Positions 5,846 through 14,791 of a stretch of DNA of 32,473 nucleotides are shown in pieces. The position numbers were made by a program, and so were the translations under genes. The notes under the pieces were generated by a model that saw nothing but the letters and a program-made list of their open reading frames with translations, did no database searches and was not told the DNA's origin. Positions within the stretch are counted from its first letter, which is position 1. Each line of letters begins with the position of its first letter. This stretch comes from Cytophagaceae bacterium. Its GTDB lineage: Bacteria > Bacteroidota > Bacteroidia > Cytophagales > UBA9547. The stretch is from the NCBI GenBank assembly GCA_027488865.1, contig JAIYAU010000001.1, positions 1-32,473 on the forward strand. Direction: 5' to 3'.

Positions 5846-5888
5846 AATTTCAAATAATAAGGATATTGCTGACAGGCAAAAATTAATA

Positions 5889-8567
5889 ATGATGAAAATT
5901 GGGATTTTCTTTGGGGGGCAATCTCGGGAACGAGAAATTTCTTTTGCAGGTGGTCGCACCGTTTATGATAATTTGGATAAAACATTGTTTGAAGCAATTC
6001 CAATATTTGTTGATAGTTTGGGTCACTTTATTCTTCTCGATTGGCAATTTATATACAAAGGAACCATCCGTGATTTTTATCCACCTGCGGCCTTGTTGGT
6101 AAAAAAAACGCATAACTTTCAGATTTACGTTGAATCTGTAGATGCCACAGAAAGCCCCATTGAGCCTTTGATTGACCAAATTGGAAAAATAATTGAGCCT
6201 CATGAATTTAAATCTTTAATCGATTTTGCATTTTTAGCGTTGCACGGGCCTTATGGCGAAGACGGTAACATTCAAGGTTTGTTAGAATGGTATGGCATCC
6301 CTTATTCTGGTTCGGGCATATTGGCCTCAGCGATTGGCATAAATAAAGTAGCCCAAAAACGCTTGATGAAACAAGCGGGCTTTGCTGGGCCCAACACCAA
6401 GATATTATCAAAGTCCTACCTTAAAAATACAGACATCAATTTATTATTCAACGACTTACAACATCACCTTGGGTTGCCTTTTGTAGTAAAAGCCCCTAGC
6501 CAAGGTTCGTCCATTGGTGTTTCTGTGGTATCTCGGTTGTCTGACCTTGAAAGTGCCATCCATAAAAGTTTGTTTATAACAACCCTCTGGAGTGAAAACT
6601 GGCTCAATTATTCCGCAGAGGACAAATACAACTGGATCAGAGATCTGGTCGATATTAGAACGGGCATAGGCCTGCCAGTTCGTATAAATGAAACGGTGAT
6701 TGCCCATCCTAGCGATTTATTGGAGTACATTAACAACATTTTTATAACTGGCTCATCCAAAAGTTTATCTATTGAAGCTGTTGAAACAGAAGATCAAGTA
6801 TTGTTTGAATCTTTTATAGCAGGCAAAGAATTTTCATGTATTGTACTACAAGATAATGAAGGACAAGCTATTGCTTTACCTCCAACCGAAATTGTAAAAG
6901 GCAATCAACTTTTTGACTATCGTTCAAAATATCTACCAGGGATGAGCCGCAAGGTTACCCCAATTGATCTTCCCACAGAACAGATTGAAAAAATTAGAGC
7001 AGAGGCAGTTCGTTTGTTTGACTCACTTGGGTTTAATGTTTATGCGCGCATTGATGGTTTTGTTACTCCAGAGGGAGAAGTTTTTCTAAATGACCCTAAC
7101 ACTACCTCAGGCATGTTGCCTTCTTCGTTCTTTTTTCATCAGGCGGCAGAAATCGGACTTAACCCAAGTCAATTTCTCACTTATATTATTAGAACTTCAC
7201 TAGCGCAAAGGCATAAAACAGGTAAAAATTCGTTAACTATAGCTCATCTTTTACAAAGCCTAGATCAACAAATATTAAACCTAAAAACTCAACCTCTAAA
7301 AAAAATAAAGGTAGCGGTTATAATGGGGGGGTATTCATCAGAAAGACATATCTCAGTAGAAAGCGGGCGTAACATCTATGAAAAACTTGCCTCCTCTACT
7401 AAATACGAGCCTATTCCCGTATTTCTAACGGGTAATGACGAGCAGCATGAACTTTATTTAATTCCTATTAATGTGATGCTCAAAGACAACGCCGACGATA
7501 TTAAAGAAAAGGTGCTGCACTTGGCCAAGCCACGTCATGAACTATTGACCAAAATTTCTACTGAAACAAAACACATTACCCAGCAGTTTGCCTCCGACAC
7601 TGGATTTACTCCTAAACTCATTTCTTACCAAGAATTGGCCAATTTAGTAGATGAGGTATTTATAGCCTTGCACGGAAGGCCAGGTGAAGACGGCGCATTG
7701 CAGCGGCATTTAGAAAAACATGGCTTGACGTATAACGGCTCTGGTATAAAAAGCTCCTCGATCACCATAAATAAATTCGAAACCAACAAGATTTTAAGAG
7801 AAAATGGAATATTAGTGGCCAATCATCGTTTGGTGTATAGCGAAGATTGGTTGAAAAAGGCACAAACTATTACCGAGATTGAAGAGCATTTTAACTATCC
7901 TTTTATTGCTAAACCTGCTGATGATGGTTGTAGCTCCGCGGTTAAAAAAATAAAGAACAGAGCAGAATTAGAGGCGTTTGCCAATATGATGTTTAGAGAA
8001 ACTGTTGAATTTTTACCCGAGGAAACCAAAATTCTACAGCTTAAATACAATGAAGAGTTTCCGCAAAAAAGGTATTTCTTAATCGAAGATTTGATTGATA
8101 AAAACGGGGCGAAACACTTTTTGGAGATTACAGGTGGAATGCTTACCAAATTCGATGACCAAACAATAGTATATGAAGTATTTGAACCGTCAGAAACCTT
8201 GGCGACAGGAGAAGTACTTAGTTTGGAAGAAAAGTTTTTAGCTGGTGAAGGGCAAAACATTACGCCAGCTAGATTTTCTATCCTCCCTACTGAACAAGCA
8301 CTTATTAGCCAATTGGTGCGTGCAACTCTTGAAAAAGCAGCAAAGGTATTGCAGGTGGAGGGGTATTGCCGAATAGATGCTTTTGTAAGAATTTATGAAG
8401 ATTTACGTGTTGAAACGGTCATTATAGAAATTAACTCTTTACCTGGTATGACTCCAGCTACCTGTATCTTTCATCAAAGTGCCCTTAATGGCCACAAGCC
8501 TTATGAGTTCATCGATTCTATTTTGACCTATGGCCAATCTAGAATATCGCTACAAGTAGGTGCTTAA
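5889..8567 (+). CDS. Tandem D-alanine--D-alanine ligase fusion (two ATP-grasp ligase modules)
   Basis: This 892-residue cytoplasmic enzyme carries two complete Ddl-type modules, about 1-440 and 473-885; a usual Ddl has about 300-370 residues. Ddl joins two D-Ala (or D-Ala and another D-acid) for peptidoglycan precursors, using ATP. Module 1 has GGQSRERE (Glu14), LHGPYGEDG, QGSS (205-208), SKY (346-348), RID (387-389) and DPNTTSGM (402-409), where Asp replaces the usual metal-binding Glu. It also has an insertion of about 65 residues (about 230-300). Module 2 has GGYSSER (Glu485), LHGRPGEDG, CSS (681-683), EKF (781-783), RID (828-830) and EINSLPGM (847-854), where Phe replaces the Tyr of the AKY loop. 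The ATG at 5889 is followed by a second ATG, so either may be used. tgt follows after 40 bp. Confidence 0.88.
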   Translation: MMKIGIFFGGQSREREISFAGGRTVYDNLDKTLFEAIPIFVDSLGHFILLDWQFIYKGTIRDFYPPAALLVKKTHNFQIYVESVDATESPIEPLIDQIGKIIEPHEFKSLIDFAFLALHGPYGEDGNIQGLLEWYGIPYSGSGILASAIGINKVAQKRLMKQAGFAGPNTKILSKSYLKNTDINLLFNDLQHHLGLPFVVKAPSQGSSIGVSVVSRLSDLESAIHKSLFITTLWSENWLNYSAEDKYNWIRDLVDIRTGIGLPVRINETVIAHPSDLLEYINNIFITGSSKSLSIEAVETEDQVLFESFIAGKEFSCIVLQDNEGQAIALPPTEIVKGNQLFDYRSKYLPGMSRKVTPIDLPTEQIEKIRAEAVRLFDSLGFNVYARIDGFVTPEGEVFLNDPNTTSGMLPSSFFFHQAAEIGLNPSQFLTYIIRTSLAQRHKTGKNSLTIAHLLQSLDQQILNLKTQPLKKIKVAVIMGGYSSERHISVESGRNIYEKLASSTKYEPIPVFLTGNDEQHELYLIPINVMLKDNADDIKEKVLHLAKPRHELLTKISTETKHITQQFASDTGFTPKLISYQELANLVDEVFIALHGRPGEDGALQRHLEKHGLTYNGSGIKSSSITINKFETNKILRENGILVANHRLVYSEDWLKKAQTITEIEEHFNYPFIAKPADDGCSSAVKKIKNRAELEAFANMMFRETVEFLPEETKILQLKYNEEFPQKRYFLIEDLIDKNGAKHFLEITGGMLTKFDDQTIVYEVFEPSETLATGEVLSLEEKFLAGEGQNITPARFSILPTEQALISQLVRATLEKAAKVLQVEGYCRIDAFVRIYEDLRVETVIIEINSLPGMTPATCIFHQSALNGHKPYEFIDSILTYGQSRISLQVGA

Positions 8568-8607
8568 ATAAAGTGATTTTGATTAGTTTTTTCTTGAAGT
8601 ATATATA

Positions 8608-9738
8608 ATGAAATTTACCCTAGAACGTACCGATATTAACTCCAAAGCAAGGGCAGGCACGCTTATTACTGACCATGGAGCCATCCAAACTCCCATTTTT
8701 ATGCCTGTGGGTACAGCGGGTACTGTAAAAGCGGTGCATAAAAGAGAACTAAAAGATGAAATAAAGGCACAAATAATACTTGGCAATACTTACCATCTGT
8801 TTTTACGTCCTGGGTTGGATGTGATACAAAAAGCTGGAGGGTTGCACCGTTTTAATGGCTGGGATGGGCCAATGCTTACCGATAGTGGCGGGTATCAGGT
8901 GTATTCGTTAGGAGACATGCGCAAAATAACCGAAGAAGGGGTTACGTTCAGATCACACATTGATGGATCAAAACATGTATTTACTCCTGAGAATGTGATG
9001 GATACACAACGGATAATAGGTGCAGATATTATTATGGCGTTTGACGAATGCACGCCTTATCCTTGCGCTTATGATTACGCCAAAAAAAGTATGGAAATGA
9101 CCCACCGCTGGCTCAAGCGATGCTGCGACAGGTTCGACACCAGTACCCCCATTTACGACTACAACCAAACACTTTTTCCTATTGTGCAAGGTAGTGTTTA
9201 TAAAGACCTTCGTGTACAATCAGCAGAAACAATTGCCTCTTTTGAGCGTGACGGCAACGCGATAGGGGGCTTGTCAGTAGGTGAACCAGCAGAAGACATG
9301 TACGAAATGACCGACTTGGTTACCAATATTTTGCCTAAAGACAAACCAAGGTATTTAATGGGTGTAGGCACTCCAGAAAATATATTGGAATGTATAGCCT
9401 TAGGAATTGATATGTTCGATTGTGTAATGCCAACGCGCAATGCCCGCAATGGCATGTTATTTACCACCGAGGGTATTATCAACATCAGAAATGAAAAATG
9501 GAAAACCGATTTTGAACCCATAGACCCACAATTGGGAGGTTATGCAAGCACCCATTATAACAGGTCATTTTTGCGACACCTCATGCACAGCCAAGAAATA
9601 TTAGGGGCACAAATAGCGAGTATACATAATCTTACGTTTTACCTTTGGTTGGTGAATACCGCTAGAGAACACATCCTTGCAGGAACATTTTATGAATGGA
9701 AATCCAAGATGTTGCCTATCGTAAAACGTAGGTTGTAG
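8608..9738 (+). CDS. tgt: Queuine/preQ1 tRNA-guanine transglycosylase
   Basis: This 376-residue enzyme exchanges guanine-34 of tRNAs with GUN anticodons for preQ1 in queuosine synthesis. It has the TIM-barrel signatures TDSGGYQVYSL (Asp92, proton acceptor), QGSVYKDLR, GGLSVGEP (substrate loop) and FDCVMPTRNARNG (Asp271, nucleophile). The zinc site normally reads CxCxxC some 30 residues before a His. Here the matching stretch DPQLGGYASTHYNRSFL (307-323) has no cysteine, although the His of SIHNL (His340) is kept. I recall the same loss in other Bacteroidota Tgt proteins, but this is unchecked. It lies 40 bp after the ligase fusion and probably shares its transcript. Confidence 0.93.
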   Translation: MKFTLERTDINSKARAGTLITDHGAIQTPIFMPVGTAGTVKAVHKRELKDEIKAQIILGNTYHLFLRPGLDVIQKAGGLHRFNGWDGPMLTDSGGYQVYSLGDMRKITEEGVTFRSHIDGSKHVFTPENVMDTQRIIGADIIMAFDECTPYPCAYDYAKKSMEMTHRWLKRCCDRFDTSTPIYDYNQTLFPIVQGSVYKDLRVQSAETIASFERDGNAIGGLSVGEPAEDMYEMTDLVTNILPKDKPRYLMGVGTPENILECIALGIDMFDCVMPTRNARNGMLFTTEGIINIRNEKWKTDFEPIDPQLGGYASTHYNRSFLRHLMHSQEILGAQIASIHNLTFYLWLVNTAREHILAGTFYEWKSKMLPIVKRRL

Positions 9739-9917
9739 TTAAAGTTTTATTTTAAATCTCCGTACCCAATCTTATCAAGTTTTTACATTGTCTTCGGCAT
9801 TTTTTATTTGGGAATATAAGAACCAACGTCTATTGACCTTCCATTATCCATTGGTTCCAATTATTTTATTTCAACTTTAACCAAAAATACGTTAATTTAG
9901 AGTTGAAATACCCTTAT

Positions 9918-11225
9918 ATGAATCCTTCAAGTATCAATAACAAAACAACCACCAACGCTTGGTGCATGTATGACTGGGCAAATTCGGTTTATTCATTGAG
10001 CATTTCAACCGCCATTTTCCCTATGTATTATGGGGGCGTAGCAGAAACTATCAACAAACAAAAATTAATAACAATTGGCTCTTTTAGTGTTTCTTCGGCT
10101 TCGATGTATTCTTATGCTGTTGCCCTTTCGTTTTTATTCGTAATTTTTTCAAATCTGTTTCTTTCTGGAATAGCCGATGCTTCTGGGAAAAAGAAGGCCT
10201 TTTTAAAAACATTCACTATTATAGGCTCTACAGGTTGCGCCTTGTTGTATTTTTTCACTCCTAGCACATTTTGGATAGGAATGGTAATCTTTATGATAGC
10301 CACAATTGGCTATGCTGGCAGTTTGGTTTTTTACAATGCTTATTTACCTGAAATAGCTAGTCCAGACAAGCAAGACAAAATAAGTGCAAGGGGATATTCT
10401 TATGGCTATTTGGGTAGCGTTATTTTGTTAATTATTAACCTAATTTTGGTACTCAATGCCGAAAAGTTTGGCATTACCAAAGGCATGGCCTGTCAAATAT
10501 CCTTCATTACAGTAGGAATATGGTGGTTAGCTTTTGCGCTCATTCCTTTTAAATATTTGCCTAAAGACAATAAACAACCATTTGTACTTACTAAAGAAGT
10601 ATTGTTTAAAGGTTTTAAAGAATTAAAAACAGTATTTAAGCAGCTTAAAAAACAAAAAGATATTCCTAGGTTTTTATTAGCATTTTTCTTTTATAGTATT
10701 GGTGTACAAACGATTATGTATTTAGCAACCCTATTTGGAACAGATGAGCTAAAAATACCAGCGGAAGGCCTTATCAAAGTAGTTTTAATTATTCAATTGG
10801 TGGCAGTAGGTGGTGCCTTTTTGATATCAAGACTAAGTAACAAAATAGGAAATATCAAAACACTTATGTTGTGCGTGCTTATTTGTATAGGCATTTGTGT
10901 AGCAGCTTATTATACTTACACGGAATTTCAATTTAATTTATTAGCTATATTAGTGGGATTAATGATGGGCGGCATTCAAAGCCTTTCTAGATCAACATTT
11001 TCTAAAATGCTCCCTGCAAGTAATGATAACGCGTCCTTTTTTAGCTTCTATGAATTCACCGAAAAGCTTGGAATCGTTATTGGTACCGCTTCTTTTGGTG
11101 TTATAACCCAATTATTGGGTATGCGCACAAGCATTGTGGCGTTAATTTTATTTTTTATTGTGAGCATATCCATCCTACTTTCACTATTATCTACAAAAAA
11201 GAAACTGCATAAAAGTGGCCTCTAA
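9918..11225 (+). CDS. MFS transporter, Atg22/UMF1 family
   Basis: This integral membrane protein of about 435 residues has roughly 12 predicted helices. The family signature is near the N-terminus, WCMYDWANSVYSLSI, as in bacterial relatives of the yeast vacuolar amino-acid effluxer Atg22. A second signature, GGIQSLSRSTFSKMLP, is in the C-terminal half and is typical of the family (GxxQSxSRS). The transported substrate in bacteria is not established. The open frame extends upstream to a TTG at 9903, but the ATG at 9918 lies directly before the conserved N-terminus and is chosen. The gene is 179 bp after tgt and may have its own promoter. Confidence 0.85.
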   Translation: MNPSSINNKTTTNAWCMYDWANSVYSLSISTAIFPMYYGGVAETINKQKLITIGSFSVSSASMYSYAVALSFLFVIFSNLFLSGIADASGKKKAFLKTFTIIGSTGCALLYFFTPSTFWIGMVIFMIATIGYAGSLVFYNAYLPEIASPDKQDKISARGYSYGYLGSVILLIINLILVLNAEKFGITKGMACQISFITVGIWWLAFALIPFKYLPKDNKQPFVLTKEVLFKGFKELKTVFKQLKKQKDIPRFLLAFFFYSIGVQTIMYLATLFGTDELKIPAEGLIKVVLIIQLVAVGGAFLISRLSNKIGNIKTLMLCVLICIGICVAAYYTYTEFQFNLLAILVGLMMGGIQSLSRSTFSKMLPASNDNASFFSFYEFTEKLGIVIGTASFGVITQLLGMRTSIVALILFFIVSISILLSLLSTKKKLHKSGL

Positions 11226-11480
11226 GATGCACTGATGATTAAAACCAACATAGGAAATATACCCAACTCTGTGTTATCTTAAAATATTTATATTTTATCT
11301 TTCAATTATTTACTTTAAATTTGTATTATAATTGATTTTAGTTGTTATTTTCTAATAAGTAAACATAATAGTTTCTTATTTAATTAATTGTTGCCTTAGT
11401 AATCAACAATTTATCCTTTTTGTTATTTATTAATTCTTTCTCAGAGATATAATAAACATTCAACACCAAACTTTTATTGT

Positions 11481-13628
11481 ATGAACTATTCCATAAGGGC
11501 ATTGTTGGTTACTTTTTTCGCATTTATTCAATGTTTGTTTGCTCAAAATGTGCAGATTTTAAGTGGCGCCTCCACCATCGACATTAAGGTTATTTCATCA
11601 AAAACTGGTAAGGTATATTACTGTTTGTATAACGCTGCCCAATCGAGTATTACCACTACAATATTAAAAGCTGATGCCAGCAAGCCAATCGCTAATCCAA
11701 TATTAAAAAACGGAAGTTTTACAATTGAAAAAACTCAAAAAGACTCCCTTACAACAAGGCTATTGTCTATAACGGAAAATACAACTTCATATATATATGT
11801 TGTTTTTGAGGACAGTTTGGGTGTTTTTGGGAGCATAAACAATAAAACAGTAGTCGCACCAAGAAGATTACCAGAAAAAAGTTATATAGTAAGGGCCACC
11901 AATCCAGATATTAAAGGTAGAGCGGTGCGTTATCTTTTGTACCAACCAGAAGCTTATCTTAAAGATACTTCATCAAAAAAATATCCTGTGATGATTTTCT
12001 TCCATGGTGATGGCGAGAAGGGATCTAACATCGATTTGGTAAGAGATAGACCCGTCATGAAAATAATTAAAGACGGCAAGGAACTAGACTTTTTAATAGC
12101 AGCACCTCAACAAAACTGGCCAATAGCATGGCTACAAGCTGGTTTTTTAGATGAATTTTTAGATTCCATTAAAAGTATTCCAAGAGTTGATACTAACAGA
12201 ATTTACTTATCTTCTTTTAGTGGAGGTGGTGGTGGCTTTTATTATATGGCTACCAATCACGCCAAAAATATAGCGGCTATGATTCCGGTTGGCACGGTAA
12301 ATTATGGAGCAGGTTACTGCGCCATTAAAGATATTCCTCTGTGGGGCTTTCATGCGCAAAATGATAATACAGTAACTGTTAATAACCTCAATGCTGTGGT
12401 TAATGGAATGAACGCTTGCATCCCCAAACCAATCGTAACTCCCAAGAAAACCATATCCGCCACTGGCGGGCATACGGATGCTCCTTTTGGCAATTTTGAT
12501 ATGTACAAGTGGGTGATAGGATTTACAAAACCTACTCCAACTAATAAACAACCAATTATAACCAATAATTTAACGGTGAATGCCTTGATTAGTAGCCCTT
12601 TTGCAGAAATAACCCCTATTTTTGACGATCCAGATGGAAGTATAAAAAGTCTGTCATACTATTGGTACAAACTAAGTGGTGGAGACATAACAATTGAAAA
12701 TCAATATAAACCAAAATTGGTTGTTAGAAACTTTACCAATGGCACTTATGTTTTTAGAGTAGTGGTAACGGACTCTTTAGGAGCTTCTAACTTTTTGGAT
12801 ATAAATTTAACTATTTCTAGTTCAGTTATTAATAATCCTCCAATAGTATATGCAGGAAATGACGAGGTGATACATGTACCTACTGACTCATATGATTTTG
12901 ATGGAAATACTCTAGACAATGGAGGTATCATCAATACTACTCAATGGTCTCAAATATCAGGGCCAAACACTTCAACTATATTAAATAAAAACAGTTTAAA
13001 TGCTACAGCAACTGGTTTGGTAGCAGGAACATATGTTTTTCGGTTAACTGTTATCGATAATAACACAACTGCAAGAACAGATGAGGTCACAGTAGTAGTA
13101 AATAATTTACCAACCATAAATATTACTTCTCCCGCTGATAATCTAATTGTGTCAGATGTAGCTCAAATTAATGTATTAACAAGTACCTTAGATATAGACG
13201 GTAGCATCAGCTATGTGGCCTTTTTTGATAATGGAATAGAAGTTTTGGACGTGTTTACGCCCCCTTTTAACGGAGCATTAGGTAGCCTTAGCATAGGAAA
13301 TCACGAAATAAAGGCTATAGCTTATGATAATCTTGGTGGCAGCAAAAGTGCATCCATTAATGTAATTGTTTCTTCCACCCCTTTAAACTTTAATCAACCT
13401 AGTCAAGAAATCGAAGCAAAGAGCAATGAATATTATTTTACTAATCCTGTAGAAAAAGAAATTTTAATCCAAAATGCGCCCTCAGATTTGAGCTACGCCA
13501 TATATGACTACAAAACTTCTTTAGTATTAACTGGCCAAAGCAACAAGATAGATGTAAGCACATTAAAAAGTGGTTTATACTTTCTTAAGGTAAAAGAGCA
13601 AAACATTTATAAGTTCATAAAGTATTAA
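11481..13628 (+). CDS. T9SS-secreted multidomain alpha/beta hydrolase
   Basis: This is a 715-residue exported protein. The signal peptide ends at LFAQ (about residue 22). After an N-terminal beta-rich domain comes an esterase domain (about 140-350) with FFHGDGEKG (oxyanion region), SFSGG with Ser247 as likely nucleophile (the first Gly of GxSxG is Ser), Asp295 (HAQND) and His331 (GGHTD). Three Ig/PKD-like domains follow (about 355-455, 457-545 and 547-635), of the kind that act as spacers or bind carbohydrate. The last 70 residues are a T9SS sorting domain ending GLYFLKVKEQNIYKFIKY. The substrate is unknown; ester-linked polysaccharide decoration is plausible. Its stop is 4 bp from the 3' end of rnpB on the other strand. 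Confidence 0.8.
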   Translation: MNYSIRALLVTFFAFIQCLFAQNVQILSGASTIDIKVISSKTGKVYYCLYNAAQSSITTTILKADASKPIANPILKNGSFTIEKTQKDSLTTRLLSITENTTSYIYVVFEDSLGVFGSINNKTVVAPRRLPEKSYIVRATNPDIKGRAVRYLLYQPEAYLKDTSSKKYPVMIFFHGDGEKGSNIDLVRDRPVMKIIKDGKELDFLIAAPQQNWPIAWLQAGFLDEFLDSIKSIPRVDTNRIYLSSFSGGGGGFYYMATNHAKNIAAMIPVGTVNYGAGYCAIKDIPLWGFHAQNDNTVTVNNLNAVVNGMNACIPKPIVTPKKTISATGGHTDAPFGNFDMYKWVIGFTKPTPTNKQPIITNNLTVNALISSPFAEITPIFDDPDGSIKSLSYYWYKLSGGDITIENQYKPKLVVRNFTNGTYVFRVVVTDSLGASNFLDINLTISSSVINNPPIVYAGNDEVIHVPTDSYDFDGNTLDNGGIINTTQWSQISGPNTSTILNKNSLNATATGLVAGTYVFRLTVIDNNTTARTDEVTVVVNNLPTINITSPADNLIVSDVAQINVLTSTLDIDGSISYVAFFDNGIEVLDVFTPPFNGALGSLSIGNHEIKAIAYDNLGGSKSASINVIVSSTPLNFNQPSQEIEAKSNEYYFTNPVEKEILIQNAPSDLSYAIYDYKTSLVLTGQSNKIDVSTLKSGLYFLKVKEQNIYKFIKY

Positions 13629-13632
13629 AAAT

Positions 13633-13986
13633 GTAAGCCTATAAGCCGGGTTCTGTTCAATCCTGCCATTTATCTAGAACTACCATCACTAGTAATCTCA
13701 AGCAGCCTACCCGTTTCGCAAAGGTACGAGTAGCACCTTGTTTTGCAACTACGAAACCTATTTGGCCTTACAACCCGTAAGGTTTTCCATGCCTCTTTGG
13801 TTACCCATCGAGCGGTGGGCTCTTACTCCGCCTTTTCACCCTTACCCAGTAACGGGCGGTTTGTTTTCTGTGGCACTTTCTGTCAATATGAACTTTGGCT
13901 CACATTGCTCCTGCACTTCGCAGGATACGGCACTCTGTGTTGCCCGGACTTTCCTCTTTTTATTAAAAAGCGACAGGACGGCTTAC
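13633..13986 (-). ncRNA. rnpB: RNase P RNA (bacterial type A)
   Basis: The minus strand carries the hallmarks of the catalytic RNA that matures tRNA 5' ends: the near-5' consensus GAGGAAAGTCCGGGC and the 3' part ACAGAACCCGGCTTA. The terminal P1 helix can form between GTAAGCC (5' end, 13980-13986 on the complement) and GGCTTAC (3' end, 13633-13639). The length of about 354 nt fits. The 5' end starts 11 bp after the stop of the glycosyltransferase gene 13998-14723, so it is either processed from that transcript or driven by a promoter inside the gene. Two open frames across it on the plus strand are not genes. Confidence 0.93.
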
Positions 13987-13997
13987 ATTTTTATTAC

Positions 13998-14723
13998 TTA
14001 ACTTATTTTTAAAAATCCATATTTCACAATACAATATATAGCTCTTACGCCATCTTTCCAGCCGATTTTTTTCCCTTCTTCGAATGTACGGCCATAATAA
14101 GAAATTCCTACTTCATATATTCGCAGTCCTTTTATTCGAGCGACCTTGGCAGTAATTTCTGGCTCAAAGCCAAATCTATTTTCTCTCAAATTAATACCCT
14201 TAACAACGTCTGACCGAAACATTTTGTAACATGTTTCCATATCTGTCAAGTTTAAATTGGTAGATACGTTAGATAGAAATGTTAAAAATTTATTGCCTAG
14301 TGTATGCCAAAAGAATAAAATTCTATGGGCATTGCCACCAATAAACCTCGACCCATAAACTACATCGGCAAAACCGTCCAAAAAGGGTTTGAGTAAAATA
14401 TTAAACTCATTGGGATCATATTCTAAATCAGCATCTTGCACGATTAACAAATCACCGGTACAATTTTGAATTCCTGTCCTTAAAGCAGCTCCCTTGCCCT
14501 TATTTACCTCATGCTTAAAATATTTAATATGTTTGCCATTGGTTTCCGCAATATATTGCATTATTTGTTGCTCAGTCTTATCTTTTGAACAATCATTTAC
14601 AATAACAATCTCCTTTTGAATGTTATTAAGTAAAATAATTTCATCTACTTTTTTTAAGATGTTTTTTACCGTATTTTCTTCGTTGTAAGCAGGAATTATA
14701 ATGGAAAGTGTTGAAACGTTCAT
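13998..14723 (-). CDS. Family 2 glycosyltransferase (DPM1/DPG-synthase-like)
   Basis: This 241-residue protein has the GT-A fold order of polyprenyl-phosphate sugar transferases. It shows SIIIPAYNEENT (nucleotide-sugar binding, 8-19), IVNDCSKDKT, HEVNKGKGAALRTG, the QDADLEYDP metal-binding DxD region, and YGSRFIGG. The C-terminal part lacks the membrane helices of larger members, so it is probably a soluble or peripheral enzyme moving a hexose to a lipid phosphate. Donor and acceptor cannot be told from sequence. It is the last coding gene of the minus-strand operon, 68 bp after the phosphatase and 11 bp before rnpB. Confidence 0.88.
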   Translation of the reverse strand: MNVSTLSIIIPAYNEENTVKNILKKVDEIILLNNIQKEIVIVNDCSKDKTEQQIMQYIAETNGKHIKYFKHEVNKGKGAALRTGIQNCTGDLLIVQDADLEYDPNEFNILLKPFLDGFADVVYGSRFIGGNAHRILFFWHTLGNKFLTFLSNVSTNLNLTDMETCYKMFRSDVVKGINLRENRFGFEPEITAKVARIKGLRIYEVGISYYGRTFEEGKKIGWKDGVRAIYCIVKYGFLKIS

Positions 14724-14791
14724 CGTAACTTAATAATTATATAACAAAAGTATTGTAAATAACAGTCCCAACCAAAAAATGAAGCCTTTGA

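Larger units (their letters stand above)
5028..5888. other. Long gene-free stretch at the end of the cassette region
   Basis: These 861 bp contain no convincing coding sequence. They hold the half-site F (5104-5130), the right copy of the dispersed repeat (about 5244-5385), a 60-bp hairpin (5431-5490) and the probable promoter of the ligase gene (5838-5845). The change of strand from minus to plus across it marks the border between accessory and core DNA. Confidence 0.55.

Noticed and set aside
8968-9521. Minus-strand open frames across tgt
   Set aside because: They are shadows of a strongly conserved plus-strand gene.
13738-14012. Two plus-strand open frames of 87-89 residues
   Set aside because: They lie across rnpB, whose conserved 5' and 3' sequences and P1 helix are clear.
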